Shown here in pieces: positions 11,463 to 23,622 of a stretch of DNA of 64,000 nucleotides. The translations under genes were made by a program, and so were the position numbers. The notes beneath the pieces are model-generated. The model did not search any database, was not told the DNA's origin, and saw only the letters and a list, made by a program, of their open reading frames with translations. Position 1 is the first letter of the stretch. Every line of letters starts with the position of its first letter. Source of the DNA: Lamellibrachia columna. Its lineage: Eukaryota > Annelida > Polychaeta > Sabellida > Siboglinidae. Location of the stretch: positions 3,574,526-3,638,525 of the forward strand of contig OY759266.1 of the NCBI GenBank assembly GCA_963662155.1. The letters run 5' to 3'.

Positions 11463-13735
11463 AGCATCCCTGATCCAACCTCTACTCTTCATTGTGTTCT
11501 CTCATCCAACATCCCAAATCCAACCTCTACGTTTCCATGTGTTATTTTATCCAACATCCCAAGTCCAACCTCTACTCTTCCTAGTGTTATCTCATCCAAC
11601 ATCCCACGTCCAACCTCTACTCTTCCTAGTGTTATCTCATCCAACATCCCACGTCCAACCTCTACTCTTCCTAGTGTTATCTCATCCAACATCCCACGTC
11701 CAACCTCTACTCTTCCTAGTGTTATCTCATCCAACATCCCAAGTCCAACCTCTACTCTTCCTAGTGTTATCTCATCCAACACCCCAAGTCCAACCTCTTC
11801 TCTTCCTAGTGTTATCTCATCTAACATCCCAAGTCCAACCTTTACTCTTCCTAGTGTTATCTTATCCAACATCCCAAGTCCAACCTCTTCTCTTCCTAGT
11901 GTTATCTCATCTAACATCCCAAGTCCAACCTCTACTCTTCCTAGTGTTATCTTATCCAACATCCCAAGTCCAACCTCTACTCTTCCTAGTGTTATCTCAT
12001 CCAACATCCCAAGTCCAACCTTTACTCTTCCTAGTGTTATCTCATCCAACATCCCAAATCCAACCTCTGCGTTTCCATGTGTTATCTCATCCAACATCCC
12101 AAGTCCAACCTCTACTCTTCCTAGTGTTATCTCATCTAACATCCCAAGTCCAACCTCTACTCTTCCTAGTGTTATCTTATCCAACATCCCAAGTCCAACC
12201 TCTACTCTTCCTAGTGTTATCTCATCCAACATCCCAAGTCCAACCTTTACTCTTCCTAGTGTTATCTCATCCAACATCCCAAATCCAACCTCTACGTTTC
12301 CATGTGTTATCTCATCCAACATCCCAAGTCCAACCTCTACTCTTCCTAGTGTTATCTCATCCAACATCCCAAGTCCAACCTTTACTCTTCCTAGTGTTAT
12401 CTCATCCAACATCCCAAATCCAACCTCTACGTTTCCATGTGTTATCTCATCCAACATCCCAAGTCCAACCTCTACTCTTCCTAGTGTTATCTCATCTAAC
12501 ATCCCAAGTCCAACCTCTACTCTTCCTAGTGTTATCTTATCCAACATCCCAAGTCCAACCTCTTCTCTTCCTAGTGTTATCTCATCTAACATCCCAAGTC
12601 CAACCTCTACTCTTCCTAGTGTTATCTTATCCAACATCCCAAGTCCAACCTCTACTCTTCCTAGTGTTATCTCATCCAACATCCCAAGTCCAACCTTTAC
12701 TCTTCCTAGTGTTATCTCATCCAACATCCCAAATCCAACCTCTGCGTTTCCTTGTGTTATCTCATCCAACATCCCAAGTCCAACCTCTACTCTTCCTAGT
12801 GTTATCTCATCTAACATCCCAAGTCCAACCTCTACTCTTCCTAGTGTTATCTTATCCAACATCCCAAGTCCAACCTCTACTCTTCCTAGTGTTATCTCAT
12901 CCAACATCCCAAGTCCAACCTTTACTCTTCCTAGTGTTATCTCATCCAACATCCCAAATCCAACCTCTACGTTTCCATGTGTTATCTCATCCAACATCCC
13001 AAGTCCAACCTCTACTCTTCCTAGTGTTATCTCATCCAACATCCCAAGTCCAACCTCTACTCTTCCTAGTGTTATCTCATCTAACATCCCAAGTCCAACC
13101 TTTACTCTTCCTAGTGTTATCTTATCCAACATCCCAAGTCCAACCTCTACTCTTCCTAGTGTTATCTCATCTAACATCCCAAGTCCAACCTTTACTCTTC
13201 CTAGTGTTATCTTATCCAACATCCCAAGTCCAACCTCTACTCTTCCTAGTGTTATCTCATCTAACATCCCAAGTCCAACCTCTACTCTTCCTAGTGTTAT
13301 CTCATCCAACATCCCAAGTCCAACCTCTACTCTTCCTAGTGTTATCTCATCCAACATCCCAAGTCCAACCTCTTCTCTTCCTAGTGTTATCTCATCCAAC
13401 ACCCCAAGTCCAACCTCAACTCTTCCTAGTGTTATCTTATCCAACATCCCAAGTCCAACCTCTTCTCTTCCTAGTGTTATCTCATCCAACACCCCAAGTC
13501 CAACCTCTACTCTTCCTAGTGTTATCTCATCCAACACCCCAAGTCCAACCTCAACTCTTCCTAGTGTTATCTTATCCAACATCCCAAGTCCAACCTCTTC
13601 TCTTCCTAGTGTTATCTCATCCAACACCCCAAGTCCAACCTCTACTCTTCCTAGTGTTATCTCATCCAACACCCCAAGTCCAACCTCTACTCTTCCTAGT
13701 GTTATCTCATCCAACACCCCAAGTCCAACCTCAAC
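11463..13735 (+). repeat. 45-bp minisatellite with higher-order structure
   Basis: About 50 copies of a 45-bp unit (CCAACATCCCAAGTCCAACC, then TCTACTCTTCCTAGTGTTAT, then CTCAT). 45 is a multiple of three and the unit has no stops, so open frames of nearly 800 codons exist on both strands. This argues for repeat origin rather than a gene. Diagnostic variants (AAATCC..GTTTCC, TTTACT, CTTATC, CACCCC) recur in order. Units 10-19 and 25-34 show the same variant order 675 bp apart, which indicates block duplication. Confidence 0.95.
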
Positions 13736-13879
13736 TCTTTCTTGTCTTTGTGTTCTCTCATTCATTGCTTCCACCTGACATGTGCTTCTGCCGTTCCCAT
13801 CCATCTAAGTATAGACTTAACCACCTCTCTCAGAACCGTTTCATAAGCATCTCTAATCTCTTTTCCACCAGCTGTCGCA

Positions 13880-13988
13880 AAATGCTGGATACCAAACATG
13901 TTTGATGCTAGATATCAAACATGTTTGATGCTAGATATCAAACATGTTTGATGCTAGATATTAAACATGTTTGATGCTAGATATCAAC
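13880..13988 (+). repeat. 23-bp repeat containing a 16-bp perfect palindrome
   Basis: Four copies of CAAACATGTTTGATGCTAGATAT, of which the first and last are diverged. ATCAAACATGTTTGAT is its own reverse complement. A related CAAACATGTTTG is at about 9,145. Confidence 0.85.
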
Positions 13989-15544
13989 AATCAATCAATT
14001 ACCTTTTTGGTTTGTTTGACATAGAGGGATATTGTTTTACACATATCTGGTTGAATATTTCAAAGACCACAAAATACCCCCGTGTGTTTGATTACAACAC
14101 ATACAATTGATCATGATGTCGTTGGGTCCGTTATAACGTTTGTTACTTGCCGATTCTAACACTGGCAGGTTGTGCGTCGCGGCGGAAGAAAAGCATAACA
14201 TAGTAGTTCTGTGTCAATGGTCCAAGTGCTACAACATCATCTCACACGCTGCGTTCCATTACTTATTAAACCAACCTACACCCAACGGTACCTGTGTCAG
14301 CCGAGGACAGGGTCTTCCTCCGTCCGGTCCCACACCGCCCTCCTGTCGTTCAGTCGCTGTCTCGAGAGACTGGTCGTGGTCGACCACGACACTGCACCTG
14401 TCCGCTCTTCCCTCGTGTCGTCGCCGACTGCCGGCTGTCGTCGGGTCAGGTGCACTGGCCGAGGGCGGGTGTCTCTCCGTCGTGGTCGTCACCGGCCAGC
14501 ACCATAGACCTGCACCCAAACATCGGGCATTCTTCCACAAGCACCGGTGGTGTATGTCACACTTCGCTGCCAAAGGCTTTGTTTCGCCAAGTCCAATGCG
14601 ATATCTATCTGATTTGTCTACCGAGTTCCGTCGGTTAACCTGGTCTGGCTGTCTCGGTTAATGCACGTATTTCAATCAAGCATCCGGGTGTCCAGATTGC
14701 TGAAGAGCGTGAGTATCCGTTGCTTGTGAAACAGCGACGGACCGTCTGCTTGGTGCCTGCAGCCTGCTCCACTGTGCGCAGTCAGAACCCTTCAGCGGTT
14801 GTTACAGTTGCCAGCGTCTGTTGACACAAAATTGAGACCTGTACGCGTATCAGCCGACGAGGCATCGTTACCAGACGAGGCAACTCGATGACTGCGGGAG
14901 TCACCACTGACGCGAGATCGTTGGCGGCGACGTCAGCGCCCGTTGCTCTCTGTATGCTCACCCACTCGCTCGCTCCATCGATCGATCGTTGTTCGTAAGT
15001 TAATTCGCTGGCGCTTGACATCTTCGGCGCGCGTCGGATCGTCACCACGTCGTGACGGCACACGTGATTGCTCCCAACCTTTCGGCCGTAAAACGGCGTA
15101 TAGTTTATGGCCTCCGACAACGACGTCAACTAACGGCAACGCCGATAAGCACGGTCTCGTGGTGCGCATGTTTAATGTAGCAAGTAGTTGACTTGTAATC
15201 TGAGTTAGCCTCAGGGCCTTCGTGCAGTAAGTCGCGTCGTTGGAAGATTACGTAATTTAGCAGGAAACGTAATTCGACCTGAAGACGTCATCGGTGTCGT
15301 TTTCAGAGAAGGCGTGCATCCACAATTCCAATTCAGAATATATCATTTTATGAAGGTGAAACATATAATGATTTATCTGGTTTTTTTAATACGAATGATT
15401 GCAAATAGTTTACTTCAGTTGAATTTTCAAAATAATTTAAATATAGAAATACATATCTGTCGATGTTCTGTATCAACTGTCGTAGTTTAGAAGCCCATTG
15501 GGATTCTGTACAAGAATTATTTTTTAATATGTCTTCGATTGTCT
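13989..15544. other. No gene recognised; partly GC-rich
   Basis: A GC-rich stretch (about 14,290-15,130) holds overlapping frames of 80-170 codons on both strands with no convincing protein character or splice context. I assign no gene. Confidence 0.4.
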
Positions 15545-17060
15545 CACAATAGACGATGGGCATGGTGGAGTTGGGCTATATATACCAATGAAAGATTCAC
15601 ATACTTCAAACGTGAGGATATCTCAATATTCATTCCTCGTGTATTTTAATCTATATTTTATGAATCATAATAAACCTACAATGGAATGGTGGGTGTAATT
15701 CATCGTCCCAACTCTCCTCCCGTGCAGATTTCCAATTATTTATCAGTAAAATATTAGAAATCCAAGATCAAATCTCAAAGGAAAATAAAACAGCTTATTT
15801 GATCGGGGATTATAATATTAATTTACTAAACTTTGACAGTCATCAAAAAACCAATGCCTTCATAGAGAGCGTAATAGCACAAGGATACATTCCACATATA
15901 ACCAAACCAACAAGGATACATCCCACATATAACCATACCAACAAGGATACATTCCACATATAACCATACCAACAAGGATACATTCCACATAATATAACCA
16001 AACCAACAAGGATACATCCCACATATAACCATACCAACAAGGATACATTCCACATATAACCAAACCAACAAGGATACATTCCACATATAACCAAACCAAC
16101 AAGGATACATCCCACATATAACCAAACCAACAAGGATACATTCCACATAATATAACCAAACCAACAAGGATGCATCCCACATATAACCATACCAACAAGG
16201 ATACATTCCACATATAACCAAACCAACAAGGATACATCCCACATATAACCAAACCAACAAGGATACATCCCACATATAACCAAACCAACAAGGATACATC
16301 CCACATATAACCAAACCAACAAGGATACATTCCACATAATATAACCAAACCAACAAGGATACATCCCACATATAACCATACCAACAAGGATACATTCCAC
16401 ATATAACCAAACCAACAAGGATACATCCCACATATAACCATACCAACAAGGATACATTCCACATATAACCAAACCAACAAGGATACATCCCACATATAAC
16501 CAAACCAACAAGGATACATCCCACATATAACCAAACCAACAAGGATACATCCCACATATAACCAAACCAATAAGGATACATCCCACATATAACCAAACCA
16601 ACAAGGATACATTCCACATATAACCAAACCAACAAGGATACACCCCACATATAACCAAACCAACAAGGACACATCCCACATATAACCAAACCAACAAGGA
16701 TACATTCCACATAATATAACCAAACCAACAAGGATACATCCCACATATAACCAAACCAACAAGGATACATTCCACATATAACCAAACCAACAAGGATACA
16801 TCCCACATATAACCAAACCAACAAGGATACATCCCACATATAACCAAACCAACAAGGATACATCCCACATATAACCAAACCAACAAGGATATATCTCACA
16901 TATAACCAAACCAACAAGGATACATCCCACCTATAACCAAACCAACAAGGATAACAAGTTTCGGCAACTCTTATAGACCATTTATATTCTAACCTTACTC
17001 AAGGCTAGGGCTAATTATTCATCTGTATCATCCACTATCGATGCGAATGAAACATATTAC
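15545..17060 (+). mobile_element. LINE endonuclease-domain fragment with internal array
   Basis: The plus strand reads GHGGVGLYI and FTYFKREDISIFIPRVF, then RPNSPP, QLFISKILEIQDQ and KTAYLIGDYNINLLNFDSHQ. These match the apurinic-type endonuclease domain of CR1/L2-like LINEs; the D in GDYN is a catalytic position. It continues IAQGYIPHITKPTRI, the array, then ITSFGNS and a degraded SNLTQG..NYSSVSSTIDANE stretch. A one-base shift occurs near 15,727. The RT part is absent. Confidence 0.75.
15893..16955 (+). repeat. 31-bp minisatellite inside LINE endonuclease
   Basis: About 34 copies of AACCAAACCAACAAGGATAC plus ATCCCACATAT (31 bp), with CATTCC, ACCATACC and 34-bp ATAATATAACC variants. The unit is a duplicated stretch of the endonuclease codons GYIPHITKPTR. 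Stops are absent in all three minus frames, giving false frames of about 350 codons. Confidence 0.95.
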
Positions 17061-17079
17061 AACTTTATATTAATATAAA

Positions 17080-17285
17080 CATGGACCTCGACAAGAGTGG
17101 ACCTCGACAAGAGTGGACCTCGACAAGAGTGGACCTCGGCTAGAGTGGACCTCGACAAGAGTGGACCTCGGCTAGAGTGGACCTCGACAAGAGTGGACCT
17201 CGACAAGAGTGGACCTCGACAAGAGTGGACCTCGACAAGAGTGGACCTCGGCTAGAGTGGACCTCGGCTAGAGTGGACCTCGGAC
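17080..17285 (+). repeat. 16-bp minisatellite
   Basis: About 13 copies of GTGGACCTCGACAAGA, with the variant GTGGACCTCGGCTAGA. It lies just after the LINE fragment. The source is not clear. Confidence 0.9.
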
Positions 17286-17571
17286 GGGACGACACACGTG
17301 TCGTTCTACTTACATACGGGTTAATATTAGCCGGCTGCTAATACTTCAGTCTTTATATTATCATTGTGCGTCTACATTGCAGCCTTTTGGACAGTCTCTT
17401 CTATCAACTGCATAATTTGACGTTTTAAGTGTACATTTACATGTCACTTTCCGCCATGAAGGTGAACGAGGAGAGATCATCATTTTAGGGAAATACTGCG
17501 GCAATTTGTTAGATTTGAACACTTTTACCGAACAATAGGCGGCACAAGCAGAAGTACCTGGTCAGTCAACC

Positions 17572-17748
17572 ATGACGTCTGGCCTGCACTATTCTGCCAA
17601 GGCTATCCACCAGCTAGCGGGCAGTTTCCTAGGAAAGCCAGTCAACAGGCCACTGAGGAAGGCATCAACTCTCAATGATATTTCCAGAACACAGCCAACG
17701 AGAAGGGCCAGCGAGGCGGAACACATTGGCGCAGACAAATTCAAGTGA
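17572..17748 (+). CDS. Short unrecognised ORF
   Basis: 58 codons from ATG to TGA, containing AKAIHQLAGSFLGKPVNRPL and a basic RRASEAEH segment. The composition looks protein-like, but there is no family, promoter or splice support. It may be chance or an eroded element ORF. Confidence 0.15.
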   Translation: MTSGLHYSAKAIHQLAGSFLGKPVNRPLRKASTLNDISRTQPTRRASEAEHIGADKFK

Positions 17749-17776
17749 TATTGTCTGTGTTCAGGCGCAATCATTG

Positions 17777-18068
17777 TGTCCGTCCCATGACTACTCCTCA
17801 CACTGGCTCGCTGTGTCCGTCCCATGACTACTCCTCACACTGGCTCGCTGTGTCCGTCCCATGACTACTCCTCACACTGGCTCGCTGTGTCCGTCCCATG
17901 ACTACTCCTCACACTGGCTCGCTGTGTCCGTCCCATGACTACTCCTCACACTGGCTCGCTGTGTCCGTCCCATGACTACTCCTCACACTGGCTCGCTGTG
18001 TCCGTCCCATGACAACTCCTCACACTGGCTCGCTGTGTCCGTCCCATGACTACTCCTCACACTGGCTC
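17777..18068 (+). repeat. 37-bp minisatellite
   Basis: Eight near-identical copies of TGTGTCCGTCCCATGACTAC followed by TCCTCACACTGGCTCGC. One copy has GACAAC for GACTAC. Confidence 0.92.
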
Positions 18069-18125
18069 GCTGTGCTGCACTTCTTCGACTACGCAACATG
18101 ATGATCCAGTGTCGAATGTTGCAAC

Positions 18126-18320
<195 letters not shown>

Positions 18321-18860
18321 GGTGGTGCCAGAACAGACACACATCGACACAAAAACACTGGAATTAATCTTGACAAACTTCAGTTTTCTTACTCCAAACA
18401 GCCCGTTCTGGGGCTAACATAGGGGTGTTAGCCCCAGATACGTGTTAAGCGAGTCAACAATACACCATCGCGACGGACACGGGACCTCCAACTCGCCCTG
18501 GATAATCCATGTTCTGTGCGGAATAAGTCAGCTGACATTAGCGACTATATAGTCACCACTGACAATGCTGTCGTGCTGATGACAGAGACTTGGCTAACAT
18601 CTGGTGATGCGGTTAAACGTGCTCAACTGAAGCCCGGTGGCTGTGATCTGAAGAATAATCCGAGGGCTTTCAGACCGATCTGTCGCATGCAGTTCAGACA
18701 CCTCATTCATTCTTCATAGTTGGTGATTTTAATATTCACATGGATATTGATATTGATGATGATATGATTAGAATGTGTGATGTACTAAGTATGTATGATT
18801 TGACACAAAATGGCCACACTCTGGATGTAATCATCACCTTGCGTAATCGTGAACTTCTGC

Positions 18861-19016
18861 TTAGTAACCCTGTGGCTGATTACATGGTCTCAGAGCATGT
18901 GTTTGTGCGTTACCGAGTGAACATGCCCAGACCTTCCTTAGTAACCCTGTGGCTGATTACATGGTCTCAGAGCATGTGTTTGTGCGTTACCGAGTGAACA
19001 TGCCCAGACCTTCCTT
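18861..19016 (+). repeat. 77-bp tandem duplication in LINE endonuclease
   Basis: TTAGTAACCCTGTGGCTGAT begins at 18,861 and again at 18,938. The following bases are identical through CCCAGACCTTCC. The duplication encodes LLSNPVADYMVSEHVFV twice in different frames (77 is not a multiple of three). Confidence 0.92.
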
Positions 19017-19542
19017 ACAGACACGTACTATATCGTATAGGAAACTGAAGCAAATTTATAACAGTAAAAGATCTTGTTAATGGACTATTGAGTATCGATT
19101 ATATCAATCAGCTAGTTGGTGAATATAATACAGAATTGAGAGGGTGGTTTGATGGGCATGCACCCATTAAAACCGAGACTATTGTAGTGAGGCCACAGGT
19201 GGTATGGTTCGATGACGAACTTAAAATACTGAAGTCGCAAAGACGAAAGCTGAACAGATCTGGAGGCAGAACAAAAACCGTAACACTTTGCTCTCATTCC
19301 ATCGCGCTAGGAACACATACGTTAGTGCACCGAACAACAAACGAACCTGCCATCTTTCTCGCTTAATCTTGGAAGCTAAGGGTGATTCAAAGAAATTAGT
19401 TGTCCTAATCAACATCCTGTGTGATAAGAAGAAGAGTAATCCATTGCCTCAACATGATTCTGTGGAAAACCTTGACAAAGAATTTGGTAACTTTTTTAAA
19501 GATAAAATACATGCAATTCGGATGAATATAGAAGTGTTACCG

Positions 19543-19620
19543 AACCACCCTTTAAGCCATCAAGAGAGGGTGTGTGTGATAACCACCCTTTAAGCCATCA
19601 AGAGAGGGTGTGTGTGATAA
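19543..19620 (+). repeat. 38-bp tandem duplication in LINE
   Basis: AACCACCCTTTAAGCCATCA begins at 19,543 and 19,581, with the rest of the 38 bp identical. Confidence 0.9.
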
Positions 19621-19705
19621 CTTCGATGCTTTTGCGTTGGTCTCCGAGGATGATGTGCGCAAGTTGGTTATATAATCTAAGACTACCAGCTGTGCTCTTG
19701 ACCCT

Positions 19706-19888
19706 ATGCCTACCAAGCTGCCTACCAAGCAGCCTACCAAGCTGCCTACCAAGCTGCCTACCAAGCTGCCTACCAAGCTGCCTACCAAGCTGCCTACCAA
19801 GCTGCCTACCAAGCTGCCTACCAAGCTGCCTACCAAGCTGCCTACCAAGCTGCCTACCAAGCTGCCTACCAAGCTGTCTACCAAGCTG
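19706..19888 (+). repeat. 12-bp in-frame array (LPTK) in LINE RT
   Basis: About 15 copies of CCTACCAAGCTG. The unit is a multiple of three, so it codes a Leu-Pro-Thr-Lys repeat in the LINE frame at the site that normally reads DPMPTKLVKEC. Confidence 0.95.
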
Positions 19889-20129
19889 GTCAAGGAGTGT
19901 ATTGAGGAACTATTGCCACTCCTCACGGACATCATCAATCACTTTATTGCCAGTGGGGGATTTTCACACGAATGGAAGAGTGCACTTGTAGTGCTGCTGC
20001 TTAAAAAACAGGAATGGATCTTATTCCGAAAAGCTATCACCCTGTGTCAAATCTCCAATATATGTTCAAACTAACTGAGCGGGCTGTCGTAAACCAACTT
20101 TGTCTTCATTCAGAATGTACATTCCCATT

Positions 20130-21003
20130 GCCACCTTGTCAGTCTGCTTACAGAGCAGGGCATTGCCACCTTGTCAGTCTGCTTACAGAGCAGGGCATTG
20201 CCACCTTGTAGGTCTGCTTACAGAGCAGGGAATTGCCACCTTGTCGGTCTGCTTACAGAGCAGGGCATTGCCACCTTGTCGGTCTGCTTACAGAGCAGGG
20301 CATTGCCACCTTGTCGGTCTGCTTACAGAGCAGGGCATTGCCACCTTGTCGGTCTGCTTACAGAGCAGGGCATTGCCACCTTGTCGGTCTGCTTACAGAG
20401 CAGGGCATTGCCACCTTGTCGGTCTGCTTACAGAGCAGGGCATTGCTACCTTGTCGGTCTGCTTACAGAGCAGGGCATTGCCACCTTGTCGGTCTGCTTA
20501 CAGAGCAGGGCATTGCCACCTTGTCGGTCTGCTTACAGAGCAAGGCATTGCCACCTTGTCGGTCTGCTTACAGAGCAGGGCATTGCCACCTTGTCGGTCT
20601 GCTTACAGGGCAGGACATTGCCACCTTGTCGGTCTGCTTACAGGGCAGGGCATTGCCACCTTGTCGGTCTGCTTACAGAGCAGGGCATTGCCACCTTGTC
20701 GGTCTGCTTACAGAGCAGGGCATTGCCACCTTGTCGGTCTGCTTACAGAGCAGGGCATTGCCACCTTGTCGGTCTGCTTACAGGGCAGGACATTGCCACC
20801 TTGTCGGTCTGCTTACAGAGCAGGGCATTGCCATCTTGTCGGTCTGCTTATAGAGCAGGGCATTGCCATCTTGTCGGTCTGCTTACAGAGCAGGGCATTG
20901 CCACCTTGTCGGTCTGCTTACAGGGCAGGACATTGCCACCTTGTCGGTCTGCTTACAGAGCAGGGCATTGCCACCTTGTCGGTCTGCTTACAGAGCAGGG
21001 CAT
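20130..21003 (+). repeat. 35-bp array in LINE RT
   Basis: About 25 copies of CAGAGCAGGGCATTGCCACC plus TTGTCGGTCTGCTTA. The unit is the duplicated codon stretch PPCQSAYRAGH. 35 is not a multiple of three, so three successive copies code CLQSRALPPCRSAYRAGHCH. Confidence 0.95.
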
Positions 21004-21439
21004 TCTACCGAAACTGCTCTTGTTAAGGTTCAGTCTGACACTCTTCTAAACATGGACCAACAGAAGGTCACACAGCTGGTTTTAATTGATTTGTCATCGG
21101 CTTTTGATACCGTGGACCATGACATTTTGCTTAATATCATGAATTGCACTTTTGGATTATCAGGCACCACACTAAATTGGTTCTCCTCCTGTCTGCAGTC
21201 AAGATCACAGCGTATTACTATCAATGGTACGGTGTGTGACCAGTTTGGCCTTGACCAGGGAGTACCGCAAGTGTCATTAATCTGCACGGGAAACTGATGC
21301 ATGCCTACGCTGATGACCATTAAGTATACGGTAGTTTCTTCCCTGATTCTATGGATAGTGACCATGAGTCTATGGAACGGTGCATCGGTGATATCAGCAG
21401 CTGGATGCAGAGCATGAAACTTAAAATGAACGATTCCAA

Positions 21440-21772
21440 GACTGAGTGCATCCTAATCGGTACTCCACAACAACAAGACTGAGTACATCCCAATCAATAC
21501 TCCACAACAACAAGACTGAGTACATCCTAATCGGTACTCCACAACAACAAGACTGAGTACATCCTAATCGGTACTCCACAACAACAAGACTGAGTACATC
21601 CTAATCGGTACTCCACAACAACAAGACTGAGTACATCCTAATCGGTGCTCCACAACAACAAGACTGAGTACATCCTAATCAATACTCTACAACAACAAGA
21701 CTGAGTACATCCTAATCGGTACTCCACAACAACAAGACTGAGTACATCCTAATCGGTACTCCACAACAACTC
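21440..21772 (+). repeat. 37-bp array in LINE
   Basis: About nine copies of AAGACTGAGTACATCCTAAT then CGGTACTCCACAACAAC. The source is the SKTECILIGTPQQ codons. Confidence 0.93.
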
Positions 21773-22239
21773 TCAAAATGCACCAACACGTATATTAACA
21801 TCAGGGGTAATGTAGTACATGCATCAGATTGTGTGCGAAATTTGGGTGCTTATTTTGATAACCACATGTCCATGGAACAACGTATCAAATCCAAATGTCG
21901 GGCTGTTTATGCACAACTGTATCGGAATATCGGAAATATCAGAAAGTATCTTGATCATCAAAGTGCAGAAAAACTCATTCATGCTTTGGTCCATAGCCAC
22001 ATTGACTACTGCAATGCGTTGCTGATCGGTTTGCCAAAATATCTGATAAAGAAATTACAGATGGTGCAAAGCACTGCGGCCATAATGCTGCACATAACTC
22101 CTACACTCAAACCACTTCATTGGTCGCCAGTTGAGTTTCGCATTAAATACAAGATGTGCTTGCTGACTTTTAATGCACCGAATGGTCGTGGTCCACAGTA
22201 TTTGTCGGAAATGTTCACAACTAGAAAAGTCCATTTTGG

Positions 22240-23525
22240 ATTGAGAACTCACGAGGCTCTGACACTCAATATACCACGGACAAGGACTGAGAACTCACGA
22301 GGCTCTGACATCAATATACCACGGACAAGGACTGAGAACTCACGAGGCTCTGACATTCAATATACCACGGACAAGGACTGAGAACTCACGAGGCTCTGAC
22401 ATCAAAATACCACGGACAAGAACTGGGAACTCACGAGGCTCTGACATTCAATATACCACGGACAAGGACTGAGAACTCACGAGGCTCTGACACTCAATAT
22501 ACCACGGACAAGGTTTGAGAATTCAAGAGGCTCTGACATCAATATACCACGGACAAGAACTGGGAACTCACGAGGCTCTGACATTCAATATACCACGGAC
22601 AAGGACTGAGAACTCATGAGGCTCTGACACTCAATATACCACGGACAAGGACTGAGAACTCAAGAGGCTCTGACACTCAATATACAACGGACAAGGACTG
22701 AGAACTCAAGAGGCTCTGCCACTCAATATACCACGGACAAGGACTGAGAACTCATGAGGCTCTGACACTCAATATACCACGGACAAGGACTAAGAACTCA
22801 TGAGGCTCTGACACTCAATATACCACGGACAAGGACTAAGAACTCATGAGGCTCTGACACTCAATATACCACGGACAAGGACTAAGAACTCATGAGGCTC
22901 TGACACTCAATATACCACGGACAAGGACTAAGAACTCATGAGGCTCTGACACTCAATATACCACGGACAAGGACTAAGAACTCATGAGGCTCTGACACTC
23001 AATATACCACGGACAAGGACTAAGAACTCATGAGGCTCTGACACTCAATATACCACGGACAAGGACTAAGAACTCACGAGGCTCTGACACTCAATATACC
23101 ACGGACAAGGACTAAGAACTCACGAGACTCTGACACTCAATATACCACGGACAAGGACTAAGAACTCATGAGGCTCTGACACTCAATATACCACGAACAA
23201 GGACTAAGAACTCACGAGGCTCTGACACTCAATATACCACGGACAAGGACTAAGAACTCATGAGGCTCTGACACTCAATATACCACGGACAAGGACTAAG
23301 AACTCATGAGGCTCTGACACTCAATATACCACGGACAAGGACTAAGAACTCATGAGGCTCTGACACTCAATATACCACGGACAAGGACTAAGAACTCATG
23401 AGGCTCTGACACTCAATATACCACGGACAAGGACTAAGAACTCAAGAGGCTCTGACACTCAATATACCACGGACAAGGACTGAGAACTCAAGAGGCTCTG
23501 ACACTCAATATACCACGGACAAAGC
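22240..23525 (+). repeat. 46-bp array in LINE C-terminal region
   Basis: About 28 copies of GAGAACTCACGAGGCTCTGA, CACTCAATATACCACGGACA, AGGACT. The source is LRTHEALTLNIPRTRT. Early copies carry GAGAACTCACG or CATCAA variants and later ones AAGAACTCATG, so the array is ordered by variant. Confidence 0.95.
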
Positions 23526-23552
23526 GGTAAATTCGGGAGGATCGCGCTGCAC

Positions 23553-23622
23553 CTAAACTATGGAATGCCCTAAACTATGGAATGCCCTAAACTATGGAAT
23601 GCCCTAAACTATGGAATGCCCT
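23553..23622 (+). repeat. 17-bp array in LINE C-terminal region
   Basis: Four copies of TAAACTATGGAATGCCC, duplicated from the KLWNALP codons that follow. Confidence 0.93.

Noticed and set aside
11412..13905. Open frames of about 770-800 codons on both strands
   Set aside because: They lie within a 45-bp array whose unit lacks stops. Frames open on both strands over the same span and no flanking exon structure exists.
14140..15191. Overlapping frames on both strands in a GC-rich stretch
   Set aside because: Open frames are expected from high GC. No domain, no codon pattern and no splice context favours one.
15826..16930. Three overlapping minus-strand frames of about 350 codons with many Trp, Cys and Val, resembling a membrane protein
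   Set aside because: The 31-bp unit has no stop in any minus frame, and on the other strand the flanks are a LINE endonuclease domain.
20100..21049. Repeat protein CLQSRALPPCRSAYRAGHCHLVG
   Set aside because: It is the 35-bp array grown from the LINE QSAYR motif. Upstream and downstream codons are reverse transcriptase.
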